DNA of 17,153 nucleotides from Methanobacteriaceae archaeon (GCA_027318585.1 DAHVOW010000030.1:1-17153), one strand, 5' to 3'. Numbered from the stretch's first letter, positions 6,870-14,025 are shown. The notes: generated by a model from the sequence alone, not told the origin. Made by a program: numbers and translations.

Positions 6870-7892
6870 TTGCAGGTTATTGTAGACGCAGCCAACGTAG
6901 CCCATCACGGGAAAATGGAGGGCCAGCCCAGCCTAAACCGTATACTGCAGGCTGTGGCCGCCCTGGAGAAGATGGGTTATCAGCCGGTTCTGATAGCCGA
7001 TGCATCCCTGAGGCACGAGATCGACCAGAAGGATGAATATCTGAAACTGGTGGAGGGGGGTAAGATCCAGGAAGTTCCTGCCGGCACCACAGCCGACCAC
7101 CACATCCTGAAGCTGGCCTACGAGGAGGACTCTAAGATCCTGTCCAACGACGTCTTCCGGGAGTACAACGATGAATTCCAGGATATACAGAGCCGCCGGA
7201 TACCCTTCAACTTCAAGGGTGATAACGTACTGGTGGGCAGCGCGGCCAAGCCCAAGAAGATCAAGAACATCCTGCAGAAGATATCCACCCAGACCCTGAA
7301 TGAATTCGAGAAGAAAGGTTATGATTCTTACCGATTAAAGAAGAATAAGAAACTCTCCGGGATAGCCGTGGCCAAGGAGGCCATTGACCGCATCACCAAG
7401 ACCAAGGAGGAGGGTATTGACTCCAAACTGGAGAACGTGTTCATGAAGATACCCTTCTTTGAGAAGGTGCTGAACATGGTGGAGGACGCTGAGACCACCA
7501 GTGACTTCATCATCTTCGTCCTGGTCAGCCCCCGGGACTACCGGGATGCGGTGCGTAACGCCGGTAACATCGCGGTTACCGTGGGGGACCGGTTGAAGAT
7601 GGACCACGCACCCCTGGTGGCGGTGCGCAACGACCTTTTCACCAAGCCAGGTTCCTTCGAATTGAACATTATCTACTCCGATGAGATACTGGAGGAATCA
7701 CCCTACCACGTGAACATCACCATCAACGACCATGATTATCCCTTCATTAAGAAAAACTCCCGAAACATAGCCAGCACCGTGGCCGCCAGGCTGGGCACCT
7801 GGAAATTCCCCATAGTATCCGTTAAGCCCAGCATGCTGATGGAAAAACCTGGAAACTTTGAAATCCATCTCGAAAAGGGAGGACGGGACTAA
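6870..7892 (+). CDS. Regnase-type NYN ribonuclease with duplicated C-terminal module
   Basis: The 340-residue protein begins with a PIN-like NYN domain of the Zc3h12a/Regnase type (residues 1-122): VDAANVAHHG (Asp6), TTADHHILKLAYEEDSKILS (Asp76) and SNDVFREY (Asp94) give the acidic residues that hold Mg2+ and cut RNA. A basic linker follows (about 123-185; KPKKIKN, KKNKKLSG). The C-terminus holds two related copies of a roughly 57-residue unit, 212-268 and 279-334, sharing NIAxTVxxRL, P(L/I)V(A/S)V and KPGxFE. I do not recognise that unit; it may bind a ligand or partner. The start is a TTG at 6870, preceded by AGGTGA, which contains the stop codon of the phosphoesterase gene. The stop abuts the ATG of the palm-domain gene. 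RNase activity is known for the family and inferred here. Confidence 0.85.
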   Translation: MQVIVDAANVAHHGKMEGQPSLNRILQAVAALEKMGYQPVLIADASLRHEIDQKDEYLKLVEGGKIQEVPAGTTADHHILKLAYEEDSKILSNDVFREYNDEFQDIQSRRIPFNFKGDNVLVGSAAKPKKIKNILQKISTQTLNEFEKKGYDSYRLKKNKKLSGIAVAKEAIDRITKTKEEGIDSKLENVFMKIPFFEKVLNMVEDAETTSDFIIFVLVSPRDYRDAVRNAGNIAVTVGDRLKMDHAPLVAVRNDLFTKPGSFELNIIYSDEILEESPYHVNITINDHDYPFIKKNSRNIASTVAARLGTWKFPIVSVKPSMLMEKPGNFEIHLEKGGRD

Positions 7893-9101
7893 ATGGCCCA
7901 GGACTATTTATTAAGGAAGATCTTCAGTTTCCTGGTGAAGCACCGGGTGCTGTCCATCGGTACCAAGTACTACCCCACTAACGACCGGGAAAGGGAGTAC
8001 GTGGAGATGGTGAACTTCACCCGCACCATGCTCCTGGAGGTGGAGCCCGCCCACATCAACACCGAGAACATCTTCCAGAACGTCTTAAAGGAGGTGGGGC
8101 GGGGTAACATCCCGGATAACCGTCGGTTCATGGAGATCGAGGCGGCGGAGAATAAGGTTAACGAGTACGCCCTTTTATCCAACATCATCATGGGCAGTGA
8201 CCGCTTCCTGTACGTGGAGATCTTCGGGGCGGACCGGTTGATCATCCGGGACTTCGTGAACCTCATACGTGGAGAGAAGGGTATCATCGTGGAGAAAAGC
8301 TCCACCGAAGTGGTGGCCCGTCTGTTATCCAAAAATGATGCCATACGGGTGGGTATTGCCCTGATCCGGATGGGTATGGAGCGGGGTATTGACGTCCGGG
8401 TGGCAGTGGGCATGACGGGTGCCGCGGCCATCGAACGATCCATCAACTTAAATAAGCAGATCGGCCACACCAGTGGGGTGGGATTCACCAAATTGGGTGG
8501 CGAGTTTGCCATAACCTTCGCCGACCGGCTGGGCCGGCTGGAGGGAACCCCTGCCGTCTACGATAACTACCTGTTCATTGACGTCTTTGACAGCACCGGC
8601 TTCATCGACCAACAGGGCCGGGACCGGCTGGTGGAGATCATGAACGAGATCAAGAACTTCATAGAAACCGACTGCCAGGGCCGGATCGAGGGCTATCGGG
8701 AGGGAGGAGACGACCTCATCGCCAACCTGCCCACCAAGGACGCCGCCCTACGGGCCGGTATCGAGAGTTCCTGGCACGGACTTAACAACGGCATTAATAT
8801 CCGGGTGGGTATTGGTAAAAGCCGCCGTGAAGCAGGTGAAAGGGCTCAGCTGGCTGATGAGATCAAGATCTGGAACAACAATCCCGTGATGGTCTTCGAT
8901 GTGGCTGATGGAGTGTACGCCTACTACATACCCAGCGAATTCACCCGGGCAGTGTCCGAGTTCCTGCAGGAGAAGTACTTCCAGGTGGCGGTTATATTCA
9001 TCCTGGTCTTCGTAGCCACCTTCATTGGTTGGAGTGTGGGCCAGTGGGAGTTGGGCCTGGTGGCCATAGTTCTGGACATGTTGTACGCTGTAATCAGCTA
9101 A
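7893..9101 (+). CDS. Membrane-anchored tandem palm-domain (cyclase / GTP cyclohydrolase III-like) protein
   Basis: The 402-residue protein has an N-terminal region of unknown fold (1-100), two related palm-like domains (about 103-215 and 224-340) and two C-terminal membrane segments (about 363-379 and 385-401). The second palm shows LFIDVFDSTG (Asp230, Asp233), GYREGGDDLIANLP (271-274 GGDD) and INIRVGIGKSRREAGERAQL then ADE. This is the pattern of GGDEF/class III cyclase domains, and most like GTP cyclohydrolase III of methanogens, which also has two palms and reads GGDNF. The first palm matches in outline (FLYVEIFGADRL, DVRVAVG) but lacks the GGDD and the first Asp, so it is likely non-catalytic. 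A role in making or opening a guanine nucleotide at the membrane is inferred. GGGAGG lies 10 bases before the ATG, which abuts the NYN gene's stop. Confidence 0.72.
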   Translation: MAQDYLLRKIFSFLVKHRVLSIGTKYYPTNDREREYVEMVNFTRTMLLEVEPAHINTENIFQNVLKEVGRGNIPDNRRFMEIEAAENKVNEYALLSNIIMGSDRFLYVEIFGADRLIIRDFVNLIRGEKGIIVEKSSTEVVARLLSKNDAIRVGIALIRMGMERGIDVRVAVGMTGAAAIERSINLNKQIGHTSGVGFTKLGGEFAITFADRLGRLEGTPAVYDNYLFIDVFDSTGFIDQQGRDRLVEIMNEIKNFIETDCQGRIEGYREGGDDLIANLPTKDAALRAGIESSWHGLNNGINIRVGIGKSRREAGERAQLADEIKIWNNNPVMVFDVADGVYAYYIPSEFTRAVSEFLQEKYFQVAVIFILVFVATFIGWSVGQWELGLVAIVLDMLYAVIS

Positions 9102-9144
9102 AAAATAATCATTTTTACAATCAATTATAGGTGAGTATTACATT

Positions 9145-9462
9145 ATGAAACCCGAAACCAAGGCCCGGGCCGTGGTATCCCTACTGGTATCCCTACTGGC
9201 CTTCACCATGGCCAGTGGAGTGGGAGCCTTTCTGGGACTAGGCAACACCACCACTGAAATGCCGGATCTGAATCTGACCCAGTCTGGTGACTTACCAACC
9301 ATCTGGAATTCCAACAACGCCACCACCACGGCACCGACCAATAACACCGCTACTGTTACCCAGCAGCCTCAGGAGGAGGTTTACCAGGAACCATCCACTC
9401 CCACGGATAATGGAGACGATGGTGAAGATGATACTTCCACTGGTAACCAGACCCAGAATTAG
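9145..9462 (+). CDS. Small Thr/Asn-rich exported or membrane-anchored protein
   Basis: I do not recognise a family. The 105 residues start with a basic segment (MKPETKAR) and one hydrophobic stretch (9-33) that could be a signal anchor. The rest is low-complexity and acidic, rich in Thr, Asn, Gln, Pro and Asp, with five N-x-S/T sequons (Asn34, Asn43, Asn58, Asn66, Asn101). It therefore probably faces outside and may be glycosylated, as archaeal surface proteins often are. The start is supported by AGGTGAG nine bases before the ATG. It follows the palm-domain gene by 43 bases and precedes argJ by 41 bases. Its function might relate to the preceding membrane protein, but nothing in the sequence proves this. 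Confidence 0.75.
   Translation: MKPETKARAVVSLLVSLLAFTMASGVGAFLGLGNTTTEMPDLNLTQSGDLPTIWNSNNATTTAPTNNTATVTQQPQEEVYQEPSTPTDNGDDGEDDTSTGNQTQN
9174..9197. repeat. 12-base perfect tandem repeat inside coding sequence
   Basis: GGTATCCCTACT occurs twice in a row in the small exported-protein gene. It encodes most of the VSLL-VSLL duplication in the hydrophobic segment, so copy-number change would lengthen or shorten that helix by four residues without a frameshift. Confidence 0.8.
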
Positions 9463-9503
9463 AATAAGAAAAGATTGAATCATTAAACCGGGGGACTAGA
9501 TAA

Positions 9504-10697
9504 ATGAAAGTAATAACTGGAGGTATATGTGCTGTGGAGGGAGTTAAGGCCTCCGGAGCCTGTGAAGAGAACTATGGGGTGGGCCTTATACATTATCCCG
9601 GCGCCACTGCCGCGGCGGTGTACACCACCAACCAGGTGCAGGCCGCTCCAGTTACCGTAACCCGGGAGGCCCTTAAAAATGGTGTTCTGTCGGCGGTGGT
9701 GGCCAACAGTGGCAATGCCAACTGCTACACTGGTAAACAGGGACTGCAGGACGCCCGGGAGATGGCGGATCAGGTGGCCATCAGTCTGGACCTGCCTACC
9801 AGTGAGGTGGCCGTGGCCTCCACCGGGATCATCGGCCGGCAGATGCCCATGGACACCATCCAGGCCCTTACCAAGGATGCCCTGCGTCGGCTGGACCACT
9901 CATCCCAGGCCAGCCGAAACGCTGCCGAGGCCATCATGACCACCGACACCTACCCCAAGGAATACTCCCTGGAAACCACCCTTAAAAATGGGAAAAAGGT
10001 ACGATTAGGGGGTATATGTAAGGGTTCGGGCATGATCGCCCCTAACCTGGCCACCATGCTGGCCTTCCTGACCACGGACCTGGAAGCCTCACCAGAGGAA
10101 CTGGAGGCCTCCCTGAAAGTGGCGGTGGAGAAGTCCTTTAACATGGTGGATATTGATAAGGATGTGAGCACCAATGACACCGTGATCCTCATGGCCCGGC
10201 CGGGAGAGGGTAATCTGGATGAGAACTTCCAGGAAGCCCTGGATGAGCTGTGTATCCAGCTGACCCGTATGATGGCCCGGGATGGAGAGGGGGCCACCAA
10301 GTACATGGAAGTCACAGTCCAGGGTGCTAAAACCTTAAAAGACGCACGTAAAGCAGCTAAAGCGGTGGTGGGGTCTTCCCTGGTTAAGACCGCCTTTTTC
10401 GGAGCCGACCCTAACTGGGGACGTATCGTAGCTGCGGCAGGATACAGCGGAGCCGAACTGGAGCCGGATAGGATCAGTGTCTCTCTGGCCTCTGGCCAGC
10501 GCCGGGTGGACATAGTTAAAAGGGGAGAAGTACTGGCCTTTGAGGGCACTGAGGAGTTGGAACTGGCCGAGAGCATCATGGAAGAGCAGGAGATCCAGGT
10601 GGAGGTGGACCTGGATTTGGGAGAGTACCAGGCCACTGCCTTTGGCTGCGACCTGACCTACGACTACGTCCGTATTAACTCCGAGTACAGTACCTAA
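9504..10697 (+). CDS. argJ: Glutamate N-acetyltransferase / ornithine acetyltransferase
   Basis: ArgJ moves the acetyl group from N-acetylornithine to glutamate in the cyclic arginine pathway; bifunctional members also use acetyl-CoA. The protein has 397 residues, normal for the family. Seen: the N-terminal GGICAVEGVKASG, VVANSGNANCYTG, the oxyanion motif STGIIGRQMPM (Thr107, Gly108), and KGSGMIAPNLATMLAFLTTD, where the proenzyme cuts itself between Ala183 and Thr184, leaving Thr184 as the nucleophile. The C-terminal WGRIVAAAGYSGAE and the final IN-SEYST are typical. A GGGGGA site stands about nine bases before the ATG. argB, the next enzyme for the same product, lies 1.4 kb downstream with two other genes between. 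Whether this copy is bifunctional cannot be told by eye. Confidence 0.97.
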   Translation: MKVITGGICAVEGVKASGACEENYGVGLIHYPGATAAAVYTTNQVQAAPVTVTREALKNGVLSAVVANSGNANCYTGKQGLQDAREMADQVAISLDLPTSEVAVASTGIIGRQMPMDTIQALTKDALRRLDHSSQASRNAAEAIMTTDTYPKEYSLETTLKNGKKVRLGGICKGSGMIAPNLATMLAFLTTDLEASPEELEASLKVAVEKSFNMVDIDKDVSTNDTVILMARPGEGNLDENFQEALDELCIQLTRMMARDGEGATKYMEVTVQGAKTLKDARKAAKAVVGSSLVKTAFFGADPNWGRIVAAAGYSGAELEPDRISVSLASGQRRVDIVKRGEVLAFEGTEELELAESIMEEQEIQVEVDLDLGEYQATAFGCDLTYDYVRINSEYST

Positions 10698-10772
10698 TAG
10701 GAACATCATCCTCTTATTGAACTAAAACACTTATTATTCACAAATAGTATCTTAAAAAGAAGGTTGTTTATC

Positions 10773-11621
10773 ATGAAAGTATTGATCATTGGCGCAGAGG
10801 GAATGTTGGGACACGATCTGGAGGCGGTTCTGGGGGTGGAGCATGAGATCAGCATCACCACCATATACACATTGGACATCACCGACCTGGAGAAGACGGT
10901 TAAGACCATTGGGGATATCAACCCCGACGTAGTGGTTCATGCCGCGGCCTTCACCGACGTGGATGGCAGCGAGGAACGGGCCGACCTGGCCTACCAGGTT
11001 AACGTTCTGGGGACCCGGAATGTGGCGGTGGCCTGCCAGGAAACCGACAGTGCCCTGGTGTATATCTGCACCGACTACGTCTTCGATGGTACCAAGGGAA
11101 CACCCTACCAGGAGTACGATCAGACCAACCCCCTGGGAATGTACGGTAAAACCAAGTACCTGGGGGAGGTGCAGATCCGGGACCTCCTGGACAAGTTCTA
11201 CATCGTCCGGACCAGCTGGCTCTACGGCTACCACGGCCCCAACTTCGTGGCCACCATGCTCAGCCTGGCCCAGAATATGGACCAGATCCAGGTGGTAGCT
11301 GACCAGATTGGATCCCCCACCTACACCGTGGACCTGGCGGAGGCCATCAACATGCTCATAAAGACCCCGGCCTATGGAATCTACCACGTCACCAACAGTG
11401 AACACTGCAGCTGGTACGAGTACGCCCAGCTCATCTTCCAGATGAGGGGAGTGGAGGTGGAGCTGATCCCGGTCACCACCGAGGAATTCGGCAGCACTGC
11501 GCCCCGGCCTAAGTACTCGGTCCTGGACAACTACCACTGGAGGATGCAGGGACACCCACCCCTCCGCAGTTATAAGGAGGCCTTGAAGGATTACCTGGAG
11601 TTATTGGAAAAAGAATCATAG
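10773..11621 (+). CDS. rfbD: dTDP-4-dehydrorhamnose reductase (RmlD/RfbD family)
   Basis: An NAD(P)H-dependent short-chain reductase that makes dTDP-L-rhamnose from the 4-keto sugar. The 282 residues show the Rossmann motif GAEGMLG (Gly7, Gly10, Gly13), HAAAFTDVDGSE, ICTDYVFDG (Thr100, Asp101), and the YGKTK catalytic pair Tyr124 and Lys128, followed by RTSWLYG. The start is the ATG at 10773 with AGAAGG nine bases upstream; the in-frame TTG at 10764 touches that site and is rejected. It lies 75 bases after argJ in A/T-rich sequence that may hold its own promoter, and is followed by a hairpin terminator. No rmlA, rmlB or rmlC is in the window, but glycosyltransferases are. Other RmlD-like reductases of uncertain substrate exist in archaea. 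Confidence 0.9.
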   Translation: MKVLIIGAEGMLGHDLEAVLGVEHEISITTIYTLDITDLEKTVKTIGDINPDVVVHAAAFTDVDGSEERADLAYQVNVLGTRNVAVACQETDSALVYICTDYVFDGTKGTPYQEYDQTNPLGMYGKTKYLGEVQIRDLLDKFYIVRTSWLYGYHGPNFVATMLSLAQNMDQIQVVADQIGSPTYTVDLAEAINMLIKTPAYGIYHVTNSEHCSWYEYAQLIFQMRGVEVELIPVTTEEFGSTAPRPKYSVLDNYHWRMQGHPPLRSYKEALKDYLELLEKES

Positions 11622-11652
11622 GGGTGGTATTAAAAATACACCCAATTTTTTT
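11622..11652 (+). terminator. Hairpin plus T-run after rfbD
   Basis: GGGTGGTATT (11622-11631) pairs with AATACACCC (11635-11643) with one bulged base and an AAA loop, then a run of seven or more Ts follows (11646-11652). It starts directly after the stop codon and probably ends the transcript that began at tgtA or at an internal promoter. Confidence 0.7.
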
Positions 11653-11697
11653 ATTTTCAGGATAAAACTATTATTTTTAAGATAAAATTAAGATTTA

Positions 11698-11709
11698 ACA
11701 AAAAAATAG
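11698..11709 (-). terminator. T-run terminator of the small minus-strand gene
   Basis: Read on the minus strand, CTATTTTTTTGTT follows the stop of the 80-residue gene within a few bases. Archaeal RNA polymerase stops at such T-runs without a hairpin, and the convergent rfbD gene makes a stop here useful. Confidence 0.45.
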
Positions 11710-11711
11710 TT

Positions 11712-11954
11712 CTAAATATGGTCGGTCCTCTTCTTCAAGACCACCCGCAGGTAGCGGCGTTCCTGGTCCCCGGCGTTGAACTCCACCGTCTGGAAGAAGC
11801 TGGCCAGTTCATCATACATCTTCCACAGGGTATCATCATCGGCGTACACGCAGTAGGTGGACCCATCCTCATATAAAACTTCCACCACCCCGGGATAATG
11901 CTCCTTCAGATCCTTTAAGATGTCTTCGTTGGATATTGCATCGGTTTCAAACAC
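11712..11954 (-). CDS. Small acidic protein of unknown function
   Basis: I do not recognise this 80-residue protein. It is soluble, acidic in its first half and basic at its end (VVLKKRTDHI), with an alternating pattern suggesting an alpha/beta fold: a helix around ISNEDILKDLKEHYPG, a strand VVEVLYEDGSTYCVYADD, a helix TLWKMYDELASFF and a strand YLRVVLKK. There is one cysteine. It is judged real because a strong AGGGGGG site stands 8 bases before the GTG start, it does not lie opposite another gene, and its stop is followed by a T-run. It is probably monocistronic and diverges from argB across 182 bases. Confidence 0.75.
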   Translation of the reverse strand: MFETDAISNEDILKDLKEHYPGVVEVLYEDGSTYCVYADDDTLWKMYDELASFFQTVEFNAGDQERRYLRVVLKKRTDHI

Positions 11955-12136
11955 TCTTTAGTCCCCCCTGGAAGTTAGCTATTTTTTTTAAAAAAAGTTT
12001 GATACCATTATTTTATTAGAAGCAATTAATATAGATATTAGGGGAAGAAAGCAACTAGAAGTATGAATTTATTATCCATACCCAGCCTTTTAACCTAATT
12101 CTCATAGATATAACCTAAATAGTATGGTGTTTACCC
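11955..12136. other. Divergent intergenic region upstream of argB
   Basis: The gap is A/T-rich and contains no gene. It holds a near-palindromic T-then-A tract (about 11981-11997), a TAACCTAA direct repeat at 12091-12098 and 12111-12118 that flanks the probable argB TATA box, and the upstream elements of the minus-strand gene. The repeated TAACCTAA could be a regulator site for argB. Confidence 0.45.
12105..12114 (+). promoter_or_regulatory. TATA-like box of argB
   Basis: TAGATATAAC is centred about 28 bases before the argB ATG. With the usual archaeal spacing the transcript would start within a few bases of the start codon, which fits the weak ribosome binding site there. Confidence 0.45.
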
Positions 12137-13018
12137 ATGGAAACTGTTAACATTCTAATTGAGGCCCTGCCTTACATCAAGAAGTTCCACCAGCAGAAGA
12201 TCATGATCAAGTACGGTGGCCATGCCATGATCGATAACGCAGCCAAGAGCAGCACCGCCCGGGACACAGTCCTTTTAAAGTATGTGGGCATGCAACCCAT
12301 GGTGGTGCACGGGGGAGGCCCGGAGATTTCCCGCTCCATGAGCAAGATCGGTAAAAAACCCAAATTCATCGGGGGCTTGCGGGTCACGGACCAGGAGACC
12401 ATGGATATCGTGAAGATGGTCCTGGTGGGTAAGATCAACACCGAAATCGTGGCCAACATCGGCCTGCACGGTGGTAAGGGTGTGGGAATCTCGGGTAAGG
12501 ATAACCTGCTTTTAAAGGCCCGGAAACGTTCACCCCAGGTGGTGGTGGACCAGGAAACCGGGGAGGAGACCACGGTGGACCTGGGACTGGTGGGGGAGAT
12601 CGAATCCATCAACCCCGAGATCCTGGACGTACTAACCCAGAACGATTACATCCCGGTTATAAGCCCCATTGGAGTGGATGAGCAGGCCAACACCCTGAAC
12701 CTCAACGCCGACACCGTGGCCGGGGATGTGGCTGCGGAGGTGGGAGCCGAGAAGCTCATCATCCTCACCGATGTGCCGGGCATCCTCACCGACCCCACCG
12801 ACCCCGAGAGCCTAATCAAGAAGGCCGATATCGCGGAGGTCCTGGACCTCATTGACCAGGGCATAATTAAGGACGGTATGCTGCCCAAGGTAGCTACCTG
12901 TGTCAACGCCCTGGAGAAGGGAGTTAAATCCGCCCATATCATTGACGGCCGGATAAAGCACTCCATACTCCTGGAGATCTTCACCAAGAAGGGAATTGGG
13001 ACCATGATCACCCTCTAA
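12137..13018 (+). CDS. argB: Acetylglutamate kinase
   Basis: ArgB phosphorylates N-acetylglutamate with ATP, the second step of arginine synthesis, in the cytoplasm. The 293 residues carry the amino-acid-kinase signatures: MIKYGGHAM with Lys25 and the glycine loop that holds the phosphates, MVVHGGGPEISRSM (substrate and ATP loop), GGLRVTDQETM, LNLNADTVAGDVAAEVGAEK, LIILTDVPGIL, and DGMLPKVATCVNALEKGVKS. The N-terminal helix before the first strand is the extension seen in arginine-inhibited hexameric forms, so feedback inhibition is possible but not proven. Only GGTG, 8 bases before the ATG, could serve as a ribosome site; a near-leaderless transcript is likely. It is the partner of argJ in the same pathway. 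Confidence 0.96.
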   Translation: METVNILIEALPYIKKFHQQKIMIKYGGHAMIDNAAKSSTARDTVLLKYVGMQPMVVHGGGPEISRSMSKIGKKPKFIGGLRVTDQETMDIVKMVLVGKINTEIVANIGLHGGKGVGISGKDNLLLKARKRSPQVVVDQETGEETTVDLGLVGEIESINPEILDVLTQNDYIPVISPIGVDEQANTLNLNADTVAGDVAAEVGAEKLIILTDVPGILTDPTDPESLIKKADIAEVLDLIDQGIIKDGMLPKVATCVNALEKGVKSAHIIDGRIKHSILLEIFTKKGIGTMITL

Positions 13019-13096
13019 AGGGTGATTATTTCTTTTAAAGGGTAACCTTAGTTTAGGTAGCTTATTATAATGAGACACCTGGAGGAGGATCTGTTT

Positions 13097-13849
13097 TTAG
13101 TACTCGGCGATGATCAGCATCTCGTAATCATCGGTGGTTAAGGGTTCATCTCTACTGAATTCGCCCAGTTTACAACCATAGATATCAATTTTCCGGAAAT
13201 CAAGGGATTGCAAGAGCCAGGTGATCTCTGAGGGCACATAGTATCGTTCGTCACACTCCAGAATCCTGGTTGCACCGGAGTCATCCACTACTTCCATTAT
13301 GGATTTCTCACGGAAGGTCATCAGGTCAAAGTGGTTTTCACTGGACTCCCCTTCTATTATATTGGAATTTATGAAATCCTGCACCGAATGGAATAAGGGG
13401 AAAAGCCCATTCATGGTAGTGAAAATGAGTTTACCATCCTTTTTAAGGGCACGAGCCGCAGATTCCAGGATCTGATAATTCATCTGGTCGGTTTCCATAA
13501 GGGGGAAGGCACCCCCGCAGATAATGATCACCAGATCAAATTCATCCTCAAAGGGGAGGTTTCTGGCATCTGCTAATTGAAAATCAATATTAACCCCAGC
13601 CGAGGTAGCCTTTTCTCGGGCCCTATTTAACATGTTTTCGGATAAATCCACGCCAGTAACGGAGTAACCGCGTTTGGCAAGCTCCAGGGCATGTCTTCCG
13701 GTACCACAACCCACGTCCAGTATTCTGCATTTTTTATCCTCTTTTATCTCTTTTTCTATAAAATCAACTTCTCCCACTGTTCCCTGGGTGAATACTTCAT
13801 TTTCATAGGTCTTTGCGTAATTGTTGAATAATTCCTGGTACCATTTCAT
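13097..13849 (-). CDS. Class I SAM-dependent methyltransferase
   Basis: The 250-residue protein has the Rossmann-type methyltransferase core: ILDVGCGTGRHALELAKRG (motif I), VTGVDLSENML (acidic residue binding the SAM ribose), QLADARNLPFEDEFDLVI, and ALKKDGKLIFTTMNG. The C-terminal part (about 160-250) has the strands typical of small-molecule methyltransferases of the type-11/25 kind. The substrate is unknown. AGGTG stands 8 bases before the ATG. The gene uses more A/T-ending codons than argB or tgtA, which may hint at separate history. It is convergent with argB, 78 bases apart without a clear terminator, and divergent from arsM across 176 bases with its own TATA-like box and dyad, so a link with the arsenic genes is possible but not shown. 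Confidence 0.85.
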   Translation of the reverse strand: MKWYQELFNNYAKTYENEVFTQGTVGEVDFIEKEIKEDKKCRILDVGCGTGRHALELAKRGYSVTGVDLSENMLNRAREKATSAGVNIDFQLADARNLPFEDEFDLVIIICGGAFPLMETDQMNYQILESAARALKKDGKLIFTTMNGLFPLFHSVQDFINSNIIEGESSENHFDLMTFREKSIMEVVDDSGATRILECDERYYVPSEITWLLQSLDFRKIDIYGCKLGEFSRDEPLTTDDYEMLIIAEY

Positions 13850-13868
13850 ATTGTAACACCTAAGCCTA

Positions 13869-13886
13869 TCCTTACTCCGTTAAGGA
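13869..13886. promoter_or_regulatory. Inverted repeat at the predicted start site of the methyltransferase transcript
   Basis: TCCTTA and TAAGGA are perfect 6-base arms around CTCCGT. A TATA-like AATATATT at 13902-13909 on the minus strand predicts a transcription start near 13879, inside this dyad. A repressor binding here would block the methyltransferase gene. It does not resemble the dyad before arsM. Confidence 0.4.
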
Positions 13887-13962
13887 GATATCTTGTAAGT
13901 TTAATATATTTCATTAGTATTTTTTTATTTATTGAAATAAATCGGGTCAGTCTTTGAAATAC

Positions 13963-13971
13963 TTTTATATA
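13963..13971 (+). promoter_or_regulatory. TATA box of the arsM transcript
   Basis: TTTTATATA is preceded by a purine-rich GAAATAC in the place of the BRE element. The predicted transcription start is near 13993, giving a leader of about 33 bases that includes the AGGATG and TAGG sequences just before the arsM ATG. Confidence 0.65.
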
Positions 13972-13986
13972 GCAGCAACACCAACC

Positions 13987-14018
13987 CATCCATAGATTTG
14001 GATATATGGATTAGGATG
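13987..14018. promoter_or_regulatory. Candidate ArsR operator
   Basis: Two nested inverted repeats lie here: ATCCATA (13988-13994) with TATGGAT (14005-14011) and, outside, CATCC (13987-13991) with GGATG (14014-14018). The element covers the predicted transcription start and leader of arsM, where archaeal repressors commonly act. The cluster encodes its own ArsR, so autoregulation by arsenite is the simplest reading; this is inference from position and symmetry. Confidence 0.55.
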
Positions 14019-14025
14019 TAGGCAC

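Noticed and set aside
7970..8512. 180-codon minus-strand open frame opposite the palm-domain gene
   Set aside because: Antisense shadow with Met/Arg/Ser-rich translation and no family features.
9950..10636. 228-codon minus-strand open frame opposite argJ
   Set aside because: Serine/arginine-rich antisense product of a gene with strong ArgJ motifs; no independent support.
10752..11555. 267-codon minus-strand open frame
   Set aside because: It lies wholly opposite rfbD, is full of His/Val/Gly stretches from antisense codons, and has no ribosome site; it is a shadow of the real gene.
13019..13096. Terminator between argB and the convergent methyltransferase
   Set aside because: Only a 4-base stem (AAGG/CCTT) and broken T-runs are present, so no clear signal can be claimed.
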